Of a DNA stretch of 64,000 nucleotides, positions 11,986 through 23,919 are shown one piece after another; position 1 is the first letter of the stretch; every line of letters starts with the position of its first letter. The translations under genes were made by a program, and so were the position numbers. The stretch is from Punica granatum (taxonomy: Eukaryota; Streptophyta; Magnoliopsida; Myrtales; Lythraceae), in NCBI RefSeq assembly GCF_007655135.1, contig NC_045127.1:15571001-15635000 (forward strand), given 5' to 3'. The notes under the pieces are model-generated. The model did not search any database. It was not told where the DNA came from and was given only the letters and a program-made list of their open reading frames with translations.

Positions 11986-12531
11986 ATTGTTATCAGAACC
12001 GGACCGGACCGGCCGGTTCGATGGGTCGGACAGGGAACCGGCACCAAGTCCGGTCCGGTTCGCCTAAAAACCGAAATGGCAACTTTGAACCGTCGGACCC
12101 ATTGAACCGGCCGGTTTTAAGCAAAATTTCATTAAACCGGCCGGTTCTATGGGTTTCCTATTTAATGTAAAAATTGGTTGGTTGTGTAAAAATTTTAACT
12201 CATGACCTCTTGCTTTTCATATTAGCATACTACCAACCAAGCCACCACCACTTTTTTTGTTCTTTTAACTCTACTTTTAAGTACTTATTAAAATAAAATA
12301 TTTATTTTGAAGTAAGAAATATTAAATATAGATACTTTCTTATACTATTGTTATATTTCTTTAAAATCATCATACTTTTATCTTAATTATCATAATTTTT
12401 TTAATAATATGAATATTTATTTTATTTTAAATAAACGAGCGGTTCGACCCATCGAACCCCCGGTTGGACCCATAAACCCATGACCCCGTACCCCTTCCGG
12501 TTCATCATCCGGTCCGGTTCTGATAACACTG
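11986..12531. mobile_element. Mutator-type non-autonomous element (MULE-MITE)
   Basis: Ends carry the inverted repeat TGTTATCAGAACCGGACCGG (left from 11988; right is its complement, ending near 12528). The element is flanked by the 9-bp direct repeat CTCAGGAAC (11977-11985 and 12532-12540). A 9-bp duplication is the hallmark of Mutator-like transposons. GC-rich arms with many CCGG blocks surround an AT-rich centre. No transposase. Confidence 0.8.
12197..12247 (-). repeat. tRNA-like segment inside the MULE-MITE
   Basis: On the minus strand, GGCTTGGTTGGTAGT resembles a degenerate box A, and AGAGGTCATGAGTT about 30 bases on resembles a box B. It looks like a tRNA- or SINE-derived piece carried inside the element. 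Not a functional tRNA. Confidence 0.35.
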
Positions 12532-12782
12532 CTCAGGAACAAAAAATTTTAACTTTAACTTTAACTCAACACACTATACAATAAAAATACACATTTTTCA
12601 ATTCAAAAATTTAAACTTTAACTTTAATTCAACACACTACACAATAAAAACACACGTTTCCCAAGTCAAATTTATAATCACATCTCATTTGTCCTTTTTC
12701 ACAATCAAAATCAAAATCAAAATCAAAGTTACTTTTAACTCTAAATCCAAACGCACTCTAAAAGATCGATCATATAGAAGAT

Positions 12783-13060
12783 TAGGGTTTGATTTGGAAG
12801 TGTTATTGCTAAAATAAAAGTATTGAAGTATAATTATTGAAAAATAAGTATTGATTTTATGATAAGTAAAAATATTTGGGAGATAATAATTTGAAACTGT
12901 TAAAATTAAAATTAATATTTAAATTAGAGAATAAGCGGAAACAGTTTTTGTAAGTACCTATTCAACATGTTAGAGAAAATCACCAAACACTGCTTCTAGT
13001 GAAAACTCAATAAAATAAGCACTTATCCAACTGCCATTGCACTCCCAAACGAAGCCTAAG
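12783..13060. mobile_element. Putative MITE
   Basis: The left end GGGTTTGATTTGGAAGTG pairs imperfectly with the reverse complement of the right end (GGCTTCGTTTGGGAGTG). The body is AT-rich. No target duplication identified. Confidence 0.4.
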
Positions 13061-13334
13061 GCATCCAACGGTTCAGGAGAAGAGGGATCTCCGCTCCGAA
13101 GAAACAAATGCATTTCTAATTATAAAGGATTGTTACATTTTGGGTGGATCAAATTATCACACTTTTTCTTTTTTCTTGTTTCTCTCTCTTATTTACGTTT
13201 TTGCCTCCTTCAATTGGTAAAACGAAAGCCACTAGTATGAAAGATTAAGAGCTATAAAACTCGGGTGTAACAACTGCTAAACATAATTTTAAAGACCAAC
13301 AGCTGGAGCCATTAAGGGCACTCAACGACAAAGT

Positions 13335-13557
13335 AATTATGAGCTTTCCTCAACCCAACGGGTTTGGCCTAGTGATTAAGGTGCGCCTAAACTTGCACCC
13401 GATCCTGGGTTCGAATCCCCGTGGGGCCACCGAAGCGCCTTTGGCGTAATTACCAGCTCTGTGCTCCGTCGGGGGTTCACAGAGCCCCAGGGATTAGTCG
13501 GACGAAACCTGGACACCCCGGGTTAACAAAAATAAAATAAAATTAAGAGCTTTCCTC
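13335..13557 (+). mobile_element. tRNA-derived SINE with target-site duplication
   Basis: The SINE body 13352-13546 is flanked by GAGCTTTCCTC at 13341-13351 and 13547-13557. The match extends to 17 bp with one mismatch (from 13335 and 13541). Pol III promoter: box A TGGCCTAGTGA at 13365-13375 and box B GGTTCGAATCC at 13408-13418. The 3' domain contains GGGATTAGTCGG (13490-13501), which matches the conserved 3' domain reported for angiosperm SINEs. It ends in an A-rich tail (AACAAAAATAAAATAAAATT). A textbook, relatively intact SINE insertion. Confidence 0.88.
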
Positions 13558-13828
13558 TGCAACTCAATGGCGAGATTTTGTGTAACACTAAAGACGTAGG
13601 TAACCATCTCGAGAAGTCCAAGATGTTACAACTTACAACTTGCGAGTCCTGATTCATACGCGTACCTCCTGATGAGAAGTGTTATTAATTGAAATTTAAA
13701 ATATAAATCAAATCTTATGTTTGAATATTAAGAAGAGAACTGCTAATCTACCCAAAAAAAGAAAAGAAAAAGAGAACTGTTAAGTGGCATTTAGTACATT
13801 ACTATTTGAGATTACTGATAATTTATAC

Positions 13829-14057
13829 TGCGTTTGGTTTCATAATAGGATTTTAAAATCAGATTTTGATTTTGAAAAAGAGTAGTATAAATGGGGCTCA
13901 TCCTTTGATTTTGTATGAGTTATGTTGTTTTGTTGTGGAAAAAAGTGATATAAATGGAGCCCACTTTTTGACTTTGTATAAGTTATTTTGTTTTGTAGTG
14001 GGAAGAGTTAAGTTAGAATTGTGATTTTAAAATTATACTCACAAACAAAACAAGGCC
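13829..14057. mobile_element. Putative MITE with internal direct repeats
   Basis: The left end TGCGTTTGGTTTCATAATAG and the reverse complement of the right end (GGCCTTGTTTTGTTTGTGAG) pair imperfectly. Just inside each is an ATTTTAAAATC block. The interior has two roughly 60-bp direct repeats (TATAAATGGGGCTCAT... and TATAAATGGAGCCCAC...). Confidence 0.5.
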
Positions 14058-14108
14058 TTAGATTTTTACTGAGATGATTTCACTTTTAAAATGACTAGTA
14101 ATGCTAAT

Positions 14109-14252
14109 TATGATGTTTGGTATGGACCGATAATGTTATATCTTACTAGTAATCTAGATAGACACCCCAGGAAAGTAAATTACTAGTTGATGAGAAAGAA
14201 GATTACCTTGGAGATCTAGATTACCAATAATATGCAACCGCCAAACATGTTC
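14109..14252. mobile_element. Small putative MITE
   Basis: ATGTTTGGTATGG...TAATCTAGA on the left mirrors TCTAGATTACCAATAAT...CGCCAAACAT on the right. Confidence 0.4.
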
Positions 14253-16042
14253 CAGCTTCATGGGAGTCCTATATATACGTATTATTTATTAATATTATTC
14301 CTTTTTTTTTTTGTGTAAAAGATATGCTAGACAGTCCTAGAATGCTCTGTGAGTATAGCCTTCAATTGAGGCATATATATGTGGTAGCTCGTTTATGAGA
14401 AAATGTAAAATTCACTTCCTCTATCTCTTGTTTGTTTCATTAATGCCTTCAGAATTCTCATACATAACACACGCCATATATTAGCATCTAAGCACGCAAA
14501 ATTCCAGCACTCCCGAACTTCCCCAATAACCGAGAAGAAAATACAAAAAAATCAAAGGAAGAAAACAAATGGTGACAAATTCGTTCGCAAGCCTCAAGCT
14601 TTTAGACGTAAGAATATGTAAGAAAGCTGTGGCATATGAATTCTATATGAATACGATCATATGCCATTGGGCGTCAGAGATTCGTCCTCATTTCTGGAAA
14701 TGGGCCAATCGATTAGGCCCAGTCAGTAGGAGGAAAAGGCCCACGCTCCAATACAAATATGCACCCATATTTTACATTTCATGATAGTCTAGATATATGC
14801 TTGAGGAACAAGGTAGTCAAAATCGACTTTCTAGGTAGAAATGGACGAGGGGTCATAGAATCGAATAGTAAAATCGAATCGTAGATTCGTAAGATTTTAC
14901 GAAATAAAAGAAAATAATCTTCGAAATATAAATTAACAATATATATATATATGTGTGTAAAAAAACACATTAAATAAAGTCCAATACAACTTTTATTTTT
15001 GAAATTAAATCTAAATAATATAATCTTTATTTTAATAAATTCATTATTGGTATGTACTTTTGACTAAAATATTACAAAATAATTTGTTATTATTAGTATC
15101 GGGCGAGGAGCAGAATTTAGGCTATACATTAGGCGATCTTCAAGTGCGGGGTTCATTTACATTAGTTTTTCGTATATTTTAAAATTAGTTAATTTAAGAA
15201 ATGGAGAAACTGAAACATGGAGCCCGCTTTTTTTTTTTTTTTGCATACTTGTGTTTTTTGCTATTTAACTTTTACTGATTATTATTTTGTGTTATTTTAT
15301 AAGTTGGGCATGACCTCTTGAGTCACTAATAGGTGGCCCACCTGACCCACATCCCTTCTGTCTTTTTATCGTCTTCTTCTGCCTTGCGATTAGGGTTTTG
15401 GTTACTCTCCGCCCCCAAGACAAAAGCCAATCAAAATTTCCTTCTAAACTGATACCATAAGAGAATCGAATCGAACTTTGACGAAAGAGGTGAAGGAAAG
15501 GAACCAATAGAGACTAGCAGAAACGTCAATAGACACGCGAGTTTACCTATTATACCGCTCCAACTTGCGATTCCAAGCATTTCTAACTTAAATACAGATT
15601 TTGTTGCGAGTTGACTCAGTTGTTGAGGACTCATTGGATTTCTTATTATTCACCAGTAGACGAACAACACTACGTCATCTCAGTTGGAATCTATGTACAA
15701 TTAGTCGTGGAGCTCATGCGTTACATGGAATTAAATGTAATCTTTTTTCACTAATTTATCACATAAAATATGTGCTATAATTATTTAAAAATAGTAATTT
15801 ACAATCAATAACAGTATAGTATTAGACGTATAAGACTAATGATAATTTAATTTCACGAATAAGATAAGAAAAAATTACATAAAAGCAAAAAACTCAATAT
15901 AAATCTTGAAAATTTTAACATTGTCAAGATTATGCATAAAAAGCTAAAAAGAAAAATTTCAACCAAGGCATGATGGATTTTTATCTTCAACGTTATCAAA
16001 ATTTGATTCTTAAACAACATACACAAAATTGAAGAATCTTTG
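14253..16042. other. Intergenic DNA
   Basis: No recognisable gene. Short frames at 14569-14784 (+), 15292-15507 (-) and 15431-15634 (-) have no motif I know and no supporting context. Confidence 0.4.
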
Positions 16043-16275
16043 AGGGCATATTTGTTTTCACAATCAAAATCACTTTGATTTTAACTTTAATTTTAACTCA
16101 ACACACTACACAGCAAAAATACACATTTTCCAAGTAAAAAATTTTAACTTTAACTTTAACTCAACACACTACACGACAAAAACACACGTTTCCCAAGTCA
16201 AATTTATAATCCCAACTCATTTGTCATTTTCCACAATCAAAATCAAAGTTACTTTAACTCTGAATCCAAACGCAC
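16043..16275. mobile_element. MITE family A, copy 3
   Basis: Starts GGGCATATTTGTTTTCACAA and ends CTGAATCCAAACGCACC. It has the same two-fold internal repeat of the 'TTAACTCAACACACTACAC' block as copy 2, and the shared CAAATTTATAATC and ACTCATTTGTC blocks. Confidence 0.65.
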
Positions 16276-16953
16276 CGTCAAAGTTCTACAAAATTTTATG
16301 TGTGAGACAAAGCAAAAAGTAGAAAAGCTCACCACCAAAAATCTAACTGTGCACGTACTTTAAATAAACCTGCATACATGCGAAAAGTTAAAGAAATATA
16401 ATTTAGTAATATTTTTCACAGTCAGATCAATCACGGTTTATTTGCAATACATCCAACCACTATTTATAGCATATCATACCTAATAATATGGATAGTACAT
16501 CATATCTTTATATATAAAAATATGAGCAGATTTACTTTTTGAAAAAAAAAATGAGAAATCATATCTATAGAAAAATAATTTTATATCTATATATTTAAAA
16601 AAAATTAAAATTCTTTTCTAAAAATAGTCCTAAACCCTAGAAAATAATGACCAATCCCAAAAATGTATAGCAATATGTTTTAAAAAGTTTTTAAAATAAA
16701 ATTAAAATTCATTTCTAAGAAAAAATCGATAAAATAACTTCCAGCCCCACAAATGTATATTTATTTGTTTTGAAAAATAATAAATTAAAGAAAGCTAAAA
16801 GAATCTAGAAAATAACGAATGATTCACAAATTTATATCTATATATTTTTAAAAATTCAAAAATTAATTTTTTTGGAAAATCTTAAAAAAACTGAGAAAAT
16901 TTCATTCAACAATGGAGTGTTCTTAGGCTATTTGACTGTCCCATTATGTTCCT

Positions 16954-16994
<41 letters not shown>

Positions 16995-18077
16995 GGAGAG
17001 AGAGATAAAAGTGGGAGCCGTTGGGAAAATTTGCCATATCAGCTTTTACTTCTACAATATATAAACGGAAGAGTGAATCTGCCATATAAGATTTTATTTC
17101 TACAATGTGTGCTTATATTGCATTCTTATCTTGTTATTAATGGGATTCGATGACTTTTACATTAAACATGCGGCCTTTGAGAGTCCATGAACTCACACTG
17201 TAATTGTTTAATTGCCGATATGGTCCGATTCTAATAACATTTTTGAGAATATTTAATGTGATGAAAAAAGTGAATAAATGCAAGGTTAATCGGATTTTGA
17301 ATTTCATACTGATACATAAATATCTACCTATAACAAGATGGCCGCAACCACAGACAAGAACTAAGATCCGTCCCCAGAGTAGAAAACAACTATTACAACA
17401 GTATATTTACACATTCCAATATGTACACACACAATTAACTAAACTGGTGAAAATACAACGTGCGTTGCATGTTGGAACATAATTATGTTAATTTATGTAA
17501 TTAAAAATGCAATATCATTATCGTTTGAAGAAAATAACTGCACGCGGGCTTATACCACATGAGAGAGTAATCATTTCTATTCCAATGGAAGGGCACGCCA
17601 TAAATTATGGAAGGTGTGGACCCTAGAAGTATATGTGGAAAAGCGATGGCTAAATAAAACTTCAAATACAGTGTTGGCTAAATAACCTATTCCAATTTGA
17701 AAAGCTACTAATAAAATTTGAATGGGAGAAATTTTTTGCATAAATTTAGAATATGCGTGATTTCACCGGAAAGAAAATGTAGTTTTGGATTGGTTAGACT
17801 AATAAAATTTGATTTGTCAAGAAATAAAAGCTGTCGTTTTGATTTACGAAATCATATTCAAAGTTTTTATTCCATGAAATAAGAGAAAAAAATATGAATG
17901 GCTATAATTATAATTACGTACAGTATATAGTAAAGAGCATATACTTATTTATATAGTTCGATCATGATAATTGAACTTGAAATTCCTAGATTAATAGACA
18001 AGAACGTGTACCACTACACTACACACCTCATTTCTAAGATATATTGTTAAACCATTTGTTAATAAAACTTCTCTAAC
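16276..18077. other. Intergenic AT-rich DNA with a TA microsatellite
   Basis: No gene recognised. A long (TA)n tract lies at about 16958-16991. The sequence around 17026-17070 and 17071-17110 is an imperfect direct duplication (TTGCCATATCAGCTTTTACTT / CTGCCATATAAGATTTTATTT). At about 17955-18030 the minus strand contains TAGTGTAGTGGT (box A-like), followed by AAGTTCAATTA (weak box B), a decayed tRNA-related piece. Confidence 0.4.
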
Positions 18078-18240
18078 CTTTTTTTTTTGGGTTATAAATG
18101 AGGCTCAACGTCTAGTACAATGAAAAAAATCATAAATAACTAATAAAGGGACGTGAAGAGTTCTATTAGGTACCGAACCTGTGATCTCTAGATTAATAGG
18201 CGAGAGCATGCGCCACTGTGGTATACCCTCTTTTGATAAC
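18078..18240 (-). mobile_element. Possible tRNA-related SINE, minus strand
   Basis: On the minus strand, ACCACAGTGGCGC (box A-like) and CACAGGTTCGGTACC (box B-like) are followed by about 90 bases and a run of ten A's (plus-strand T-run at about 18079-18088). No target duplication was found, so the call is tentative. Confidence 0.35.
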
Positions 18241-19123
18241 CTGACGGGGCATTATTCGCTCTCAATTGTCATAATTATTCAAGTACTCTTTTGATCAAAA
18301 CTTTGAAGAGAGAGATCCTTAGTCAATAAGAAATTGAATCCCTTTCTCACATAACCGCCAGAGTTATATTTCCTTGCACATCCATACAAATGAATGCAAC
18401 ATGTTTAATGATTCAAAGAAAGGTATAATAAGTAATTCACTCCTAACAATTCAAAAGAACAAAGTCAAAGCTAATAAATTAAAGAAGCAAGAGTAATAAA
18501 AAGCATATAAATCTGTGTACTTGAAATGTAAACTACAAGATTTCATAGGAACTGACATAGTAAAATAAATATAGCGCATGCACTTTTAATTTTATGGTCT
18601 TTGACGGATCGTTATGTTATTGTTGTGTACAATTGTTCCACCATAAGACTCAAAAAGAGATGCATGCAAACCATTAAAAGGCGCAGGCTTCACTACGAAG
18701 ATAGAAGAATCAATTTTTTGTACGTTATATGTTGATCCATACCAACTTCCTACAATATTACGATCCTGTTAGGTATACAACGATCTATAGAATGCAATAC
18801 ATGAAAATTTTCAGAAATTATAGAGTACAATGGGGACGATTGAAAAGTTTGTGAAATATATAGTAGGAATTAATGAAACAAATAGCATAGTATCTATAGA
18901 AGGAAATAAGAAAAAAGGTTAAATTACCCCTGTTTTTCATCAATAACTGTGTATATCCACATCGCCGGTTCAACAAGAGGAGGGATGAGATGATTTGGCT
19001 TTTTTTTTTTTAAAGTTTTGCTGGAAGGAGAAAGAATACGTTAAAGATTGTATATATATACCATATAAAAGGTGTATTGTTGAATGGTCGTGTCTTTTGC
19101 AATTTGAGAAGTATAGAATAACT
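18241..19123. other. Intergenic DNA
   Basis: AT-rich, with no gene or clear repeat recognised. Confidence 0.4.
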
Positions 19124-19133
19124 GAAACTATTT

Positions 19134-19348
19134 TATTGTACCCAAATAGAAAAGCCATACTAAACTCCCGTGGATTGGTTCAAGCTGTTCGACGCTTGTT
19201 CCATTTAAGTAGGGTTTCGGGTTCGAGTCCTTGTGAATACAGAAAATCTACGCTGATAGAGTTTTACCTCTTATTGGGCCGACCTGGCTCGACTAGATTG
19301 ATCGGTGTCTAATTAATCTTTCGGATACCAGAGTTCACATAAAAAAAC
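19134..19348 (+). mobile_element. tRNA-derived SINE (diverged)
   Basis: Box B GGTTCGAGTCC lies at 19220-19230, with a degenerate box A around GGTTCAAGCTGTTCGACGC. The tail region (CGACTAGATTGATCGG...TTCGGATACCAGAGTTCAC) resembles the 3' domain of plant SINEs, followed by A7. The 10-mer GAAACTATTT occurs at 19124-19133 and 19349-19358 and may be the target duplication. The gap before box A is then longer than usual, so the 5' limit is uncertain. Confidence 0.6.
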
Positions 19349-19684
19349 GAAACTATTTCTACATGAGCATAGCTACACCAGCCGATTCAGGTGTGCCGAA
19401 TTCTCTCGTTAGTGACAGGGTGGAAATTACACACACAAAAAAAAAGGGCAATGTCCAAGCAAGGGACATTCGGAGGAATTTCCTCCGACGACTTTTGGAG
19501 GATAATGATTTTGACTTTCTACATGACGGTTCTAGTGAAAAACCGTTCTTCCTAGGGGGTGGCGGATCCGGGCAGGTACTGTTCTCATTGGCCTATCACC
19601 AGAAAATAGAAAATAAGAACAAAAAGTTTCATTCTTAGGAGTTAGGATGGAAAAAAGAAGAAGAAAAATAGATAAAAAAAAATG

Positions 19685-20105
19685 GTTCCATTTGAGAAAG
19701 GAGTGAAATTAAATTAAATTTAACTTAACTTAACTTAACGTTTTCTTTTATTTAATAATATAATCATTACTTTTTTTAATCTTTTCTTCAATTTAATAAT
19801 AAATTATCTCATATAATTTTTCTTATATACTATTATAATTAATTTTTTAATACTAAATTCTCTCAACTATTCATTACTTTTCTCTTAATTCAACACAATC
19901 ATTACATTTTTATCTTATTTTTCAACTTTAATAATAAAAATTTTCTCTCAACTATTCATTACTTTTCTCTTAATTCAACACAATCATTACATTTTTATCT
20001 TATTTTTCAACTTTAATAATAAAAATTTTCAATTATTTTGTCTTCATCCCGTGAAATCAAACTAAATCAAATTAAATTAAATTTCACTCCCTTATCAAAT
20101 GCAAC
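19685..20105. mobile_element. MITE (family C, copy 2) with internal tandem duplication
   Basis: Left TIR GTTCCATTTGAGAAAGGAGT and the reverse complement of the right end (GTTGCATTTGATAAGGGAGT) pair well, then both continue GAAATTnAATTAAATT. A unit of about 85 bp starting CTCTCAACTATTCATTAC is repeated twice in tandem (about 19860-20028). Confidence 0.75.
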
Positions 20106-20464
20106 ATAAATGTCTCAAATTCAAACCAACAAATAAGAAATGCAATGATGTAACGTGACCGGAGGGGCAGGGACAAGAAAATATGCATTTTTTTTTGTAA
20201 AATCGAAAGAAAATATATGTTGTGCATGCAAACGAATAAATATATTTTTTTCGAAAAGGCAAAAAGGTAAAATATATATATATATATAAAGATACATTGA
20301 ATATTTAAAAATGATCTAAAAACATTGAATGTGTGGGGGGTAAGAACTGAAACATGTCTATATACATTGAAGGATAAAAGATGGAATTACGAAGAGTCGA
20401 GAAACATCCAAATGAGAATTAGTTATATATATATATATATATTATATTTATATTATATATTATT
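20106..20464. other. Intergenic DNA left of the hAT insertion
   Basis: AT-rich with short TA tracts near 20274 and 20427. No gene. Confidence 0.5.
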
Positions 20465-20817
20465 ACTATTACTAGGGACGGAGCCAATGAGTTAGCAGGG
20501 GGCAATTCTCCCAAAATCTCAAATGCCCCCCAAAATATACTTTTCTCAAATATTTGCCCCCCCTGAAAATATTAAAATATGCCTTGTTGCCCCCCCTTTA
20601 AATCCCAAGCTCCTTATTAAAAAAATCAGTTTTAATTTTAACTGACTTAACTTAAGCGGGAAGATAACTGAGAGTATGAGAAAAGACTTAGAGTTAGACA
20701 AGAAGTCAAGAACCAAACCATAACCACAAAAGTTCTGTGACTGTGACACTCATTGACAGAACTCAGAAGCAAACTTGGAAGGCTGATTGGAACCGGCAAC
20801 CGAGAATGGAGTTGGTG

Positions 20818-20856
20818 AAGAAGAAGAAGAAGAAGAAGAAGAAGAAGAAGAAGAAG
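20818..20856. repeat. (AAG)13 microsatellite
   Basis: Thirteen uninterrupted AAG triplets just upstream of the captured kinase fragment. Confidence 0.95.
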
Positions 20857-20883
20857 AGGAAGTTCTGCGACTGTTGAAGCCGA

Positions 20884-21582
20884 ATGCACGACCTTGATAA
20901 AGAGAGCATCGCTGTCTCGCCAGCCCTATCTCCAGACAGGCCAGACTCCGATGAGGCAGTGACCCATCCAGGTACCCATCTCCCCCATTCCTTGTTTTCC
21001 ATTTGCATGTCCTTTTTTTTGTGCCCCTCATATCTGTATCTTGACTGTTCTTCTTTTGATCCACCTGATCTAGATTAGGCCTCTTCTCAGTTATTGGGTC
21101 CTTTTAAATATTTTTTTTTTCCTAGTTTAAGGAACTTGTTTTGTTTATCTTTTGCTCATATGGGTTCCGACAGATAGATATGTAGGTCTTTCGTCTTCGT
21201 TAATATAGTTAATCTGGAAATCTAGGTCAAAGGTTTTGTTGGTCAATCTATTTGAGTCTTGTTGAACCTATTCTATAATCAATTAGTCTTTGTTGACTAT
21301 TATAATTTATATGCATGAAAGTTTTTGTCTTTTTTATTGTTACAACTCTCTGTGGTGTGTAGCAAATGGTGAGCAAGTGGACCAAGAACTAGTTCCTACA
21401 TTCAAAGAGTTTGGCCTCTCGGAGCTTCGAGCTACTACTAATGGATTTAGCAATGAGCTGATTATTTCAGAGAGTGGAGAGAAAGCCCCCATTGCTGTTC
21501 ACAAAGGGAGTTGAGGAACAACCGATTCATTGCCATTAAACGGTTCTCCAAACAGTCTTGGCCTGACCCACAACAGTTTGTG
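20884..21582 (+). pseudogene. Captured fragment of a brassinosteroid-signalling kinase (BSK) gene
   Basis: Two exons: 20884-20971 (donor CCAG|GTACCC) and 21363-21582 (acceptor GTGTAG|CAAATGG). Joined in frame, they read ...THPANGEQVDQELVPTF, then KEFGLSELRATTNGFS and ISESGEKAP, then after a one-base loss near 21511 RNNRFIAIKRFSKQSWPDPQ and QQFV, up to a donor GTG|GTATAA. This matches the N-terminal part of the BSK kinase domain (family known for VSESGEKAPNVVYKG and WPDPQQF). The N-terminal myristoylation start (MGC...) is missing; an in-frame TGA precedes 20884. The rest of the kinase and the TPR region are absent. It lies inside the hAT, upstream of the transposase and on the same strand, so it looks like a host-gene capture. 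The first LTR element sits in its last intron. Confidence 0.75.
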
Positions 21583-21650
21583 GTATAATCTGAGATTCAT
21601 GTTTCCGCTTTGGTCTCTATCTCTCGGTATGTCAATGTGGTGTTATAGTG
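21583..21650 (+). other. Start of the captured BSK intron
   Basis: Intron-like sequence from donor GTATAA. It ends with TAGTG (21646-21650), which with TAATG at 35214-35218 forms a 5-bp target duplication with one mismatch for the first LTR element. Confidence 0.5.
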
Positions 21651-23700
21651 TGTGCGCACCCGAATTTTCGTCTCATCGGGGCACGCATGCGCGCGACTAA
21701 ATGCAACTCGGTTTGGGAGGGTTCACCTTCCCAGGGACGTGCGACGGACGCACGTGAAAAGGAGTCGACACTACCTGTTTACAACCCGAAGGTCGAGGGT
21801 CGGTGAGTCGCCCGGGTTTAGGGGTATGGATACACCTAGTATGCTAAAGCAATGGTCTGTACGAAACCGGAAATTCCGAATTCGGGGGTTCTATTACATG
21901 TGGGCCTATATCCCATACGCCCTTTCGGTACTCTAGTTTGCCAAGTTTGCCATTTTATTTATTTACCGCATGATTTAGGTTGCACTTGACTCACCAGTTT
22001 TGACACCCTAAATTCGAAAAAATACTCGAACCGTCCATTCTCCGACCGAGATTATTACATGAATAAATATACAACATAAACCCTTACATTGTTCTCTTAA
22101 ATAAATAAAAGACAAATTACAATGACTGAATCTCGGTCGGTACCCGTTCGGCCATTATTCCACTCATGCTCCCCGTATGGTTTTGGAAAAGACCGAAAAT
22201 TAAATTAAATGCGCACTCAGTGTATGAGGGCATTAGACTCCGTGATCGACGGTTAGGGGCGTTGGACCCTGTGTGAATCGTGTCCTAAAGGATCGGGCTC
22301 GATCCGCATAACAAACAAGTGCAAAAATGTAACAAGCAAGCTCAAATAAACGAACAATGGGGTTTTGTTATCATCAAATTTACGTGAATCAATTGATTAT
22401 TAATAGGGGTATCTTGGCATACAAATCCTACCTTAAAACAAACAAAAGAAGTGATAGAGAGGGCATGTAGCATTCGACATTATTTTAGTGGACCTGACAA
22501 AACACAATCTCTGTAATCAAGTCTCAAATGTGTAGATTGTTTTTTCATTGTTCTGTATCGTGACAATATGACTTTTATAAATTAAGAGTATTTTCACCTA
22601 AAACCCGAAACCTAAACCTCTACTTGACTATTTGTCCATGTTTGATTTAAGCCGAGTTCAAGATTAATCTGGTTTTTTTTCGTATTTTTAACCCGTTCTA
22701 AACACAAATTTAGGGAAATGGGAGTACGAGACATTGCTAGGATGTCGGCGGATCAAGAACCGGTAGTCATGCCCTTGAGCCGAAAAATGTGTGTGTGTGT
22801 GTGTGGAAAATCAAGATTACGTGGCACGTATCTCGGTGCTTTTGAAATTGTGAATTTGAAAAGGGTATGGCTAATAGTTCTTGAGCTGTCGACACGATTA
22901 CTGATTATTAATCGGTTCGTGAAATTCATTTAAAGGAATCAAGTGATTTAATTTAGCCAAATTTAGTATCCCGATCGTTCAATGTGTGGAATTTTTAAGT
23001 TAATAAATAAAATATAAAATATAAAAAAAAATTGCCAAATGCTTTAATTTACGGATTTCGAGCCGTCGAAATGGCCATTAGTGGGCCACCTGATAAACGC
23101 TAATTTCGGACCGTCTTGGGGTTAAATCAAATTTTTAATCAACTTTACGTGATTAAACCAATTCATGTGAGATTTTAATCAAAAACACATTCATCATTCC
23201 AAGCACAAGAATATAGGCAAAATGATCACAATAAAATTAATTCGTCGATTTTAAGTCCAAATAATTAATTAAACCGGTCTTGGTTTGTTTAGTCGATTTT
23301 ATCCTTAACAGCCGAATGAGCATGTGGTTAATTCGTGTGGACTTATTCTCACTTCAAACAATCAATTCTAAATCCGATTCTTTGAAAATATTCAAATTCG
23401 TATTCATATCGATTTCTTTTCACATGCCTCATTTTTTTAAAGTCGGGTTTAATTGCCTGTTTGCATGTTTGTGCGTTGTACTGCTTGTCTGAGCAAGATC
23501 TGTCATCCTTTCGTAAACCTTTTGGGAGGTCCTGAAACCTTCCTTTATCATCATATTTCTTCAGTCGCCTGGTCGGCCCTATCGATCTTACCTTGAATAG
23601 TGAACCGACCTTGTCTGATTATTTTCTGCTGGAGCTCATATTATGGCCTAATTGGTTCAAGACTTTGTTGTAGTCGGTGGACCAAAATGGGGTGCTGACA
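21651..23700 (-). repeat. 3' LTR of element 1 (internally deleted)
   Basis: It aligns along its whole length with the two ends of the right LTR, but lacks a segment equal to about 32441-34963 there. The junction reads GGGTTTAATTGCCTG. The broken ends share AAT, consistent with a microhomology deletion. Contains a short (GT)n near 22789. Confidence 0.85.
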
Positions 23701-23716
23701 GCTTGCCCCTCATTGG
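23701..23716 (-). other. Polypurine tract of element 1
   Basis: On the minus strand, CCAATGAGGGGCAAGC directly precedes the LTR start TGTCAGCACC. The same GAGGGGCAA core sits in the same place in element 2. Confidence 0.6.
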
Positions 23717-23919
23717 TTGCGTGTTCGGATAGAGGATGCTGCCAAAAACTATAAGAAGCACCTCGTTTGGTCCTGGCGATCGTCTTGATTCTCTCCTAGT
23801 AGCCGCTTGCTCTCCTGTTTTGGATGTGTGGAAGAAAATTGTGCAAGTGCATAGACCTGTTGCAAAATAAAGGTAAAAGAATCACGGCAAGGATGCAAGA
23901 AAGTGTGAATTTGGAACTC

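Larger units (their letters stand above)
11966..12756. mobile_element. MITE family A, copy 2, split by a Mutator-type MITE
   Basis: The left end CCCTGTTTGGACTCAGGAAC sits before 11986. The body resumes at 12541 with TTTAACTTTAACTCAACACAC and ends AATCCAAACGCAC. The reverse complement of that end (GCGTTTGGATT) pairs with the left CTGTTTGGACT. The interior carries a direct duplication of the 'AACTCAACACACTA...AAAACACAC' block, as in copy 3. Confidence 0.6.

Noticed and set aside
13352..13440. Functional tRNA gene
   Set aside because: Boxes A and B are present, but the rest does not fold as a tRNA, and the piece is the head of a SINE with tail and target duplication.
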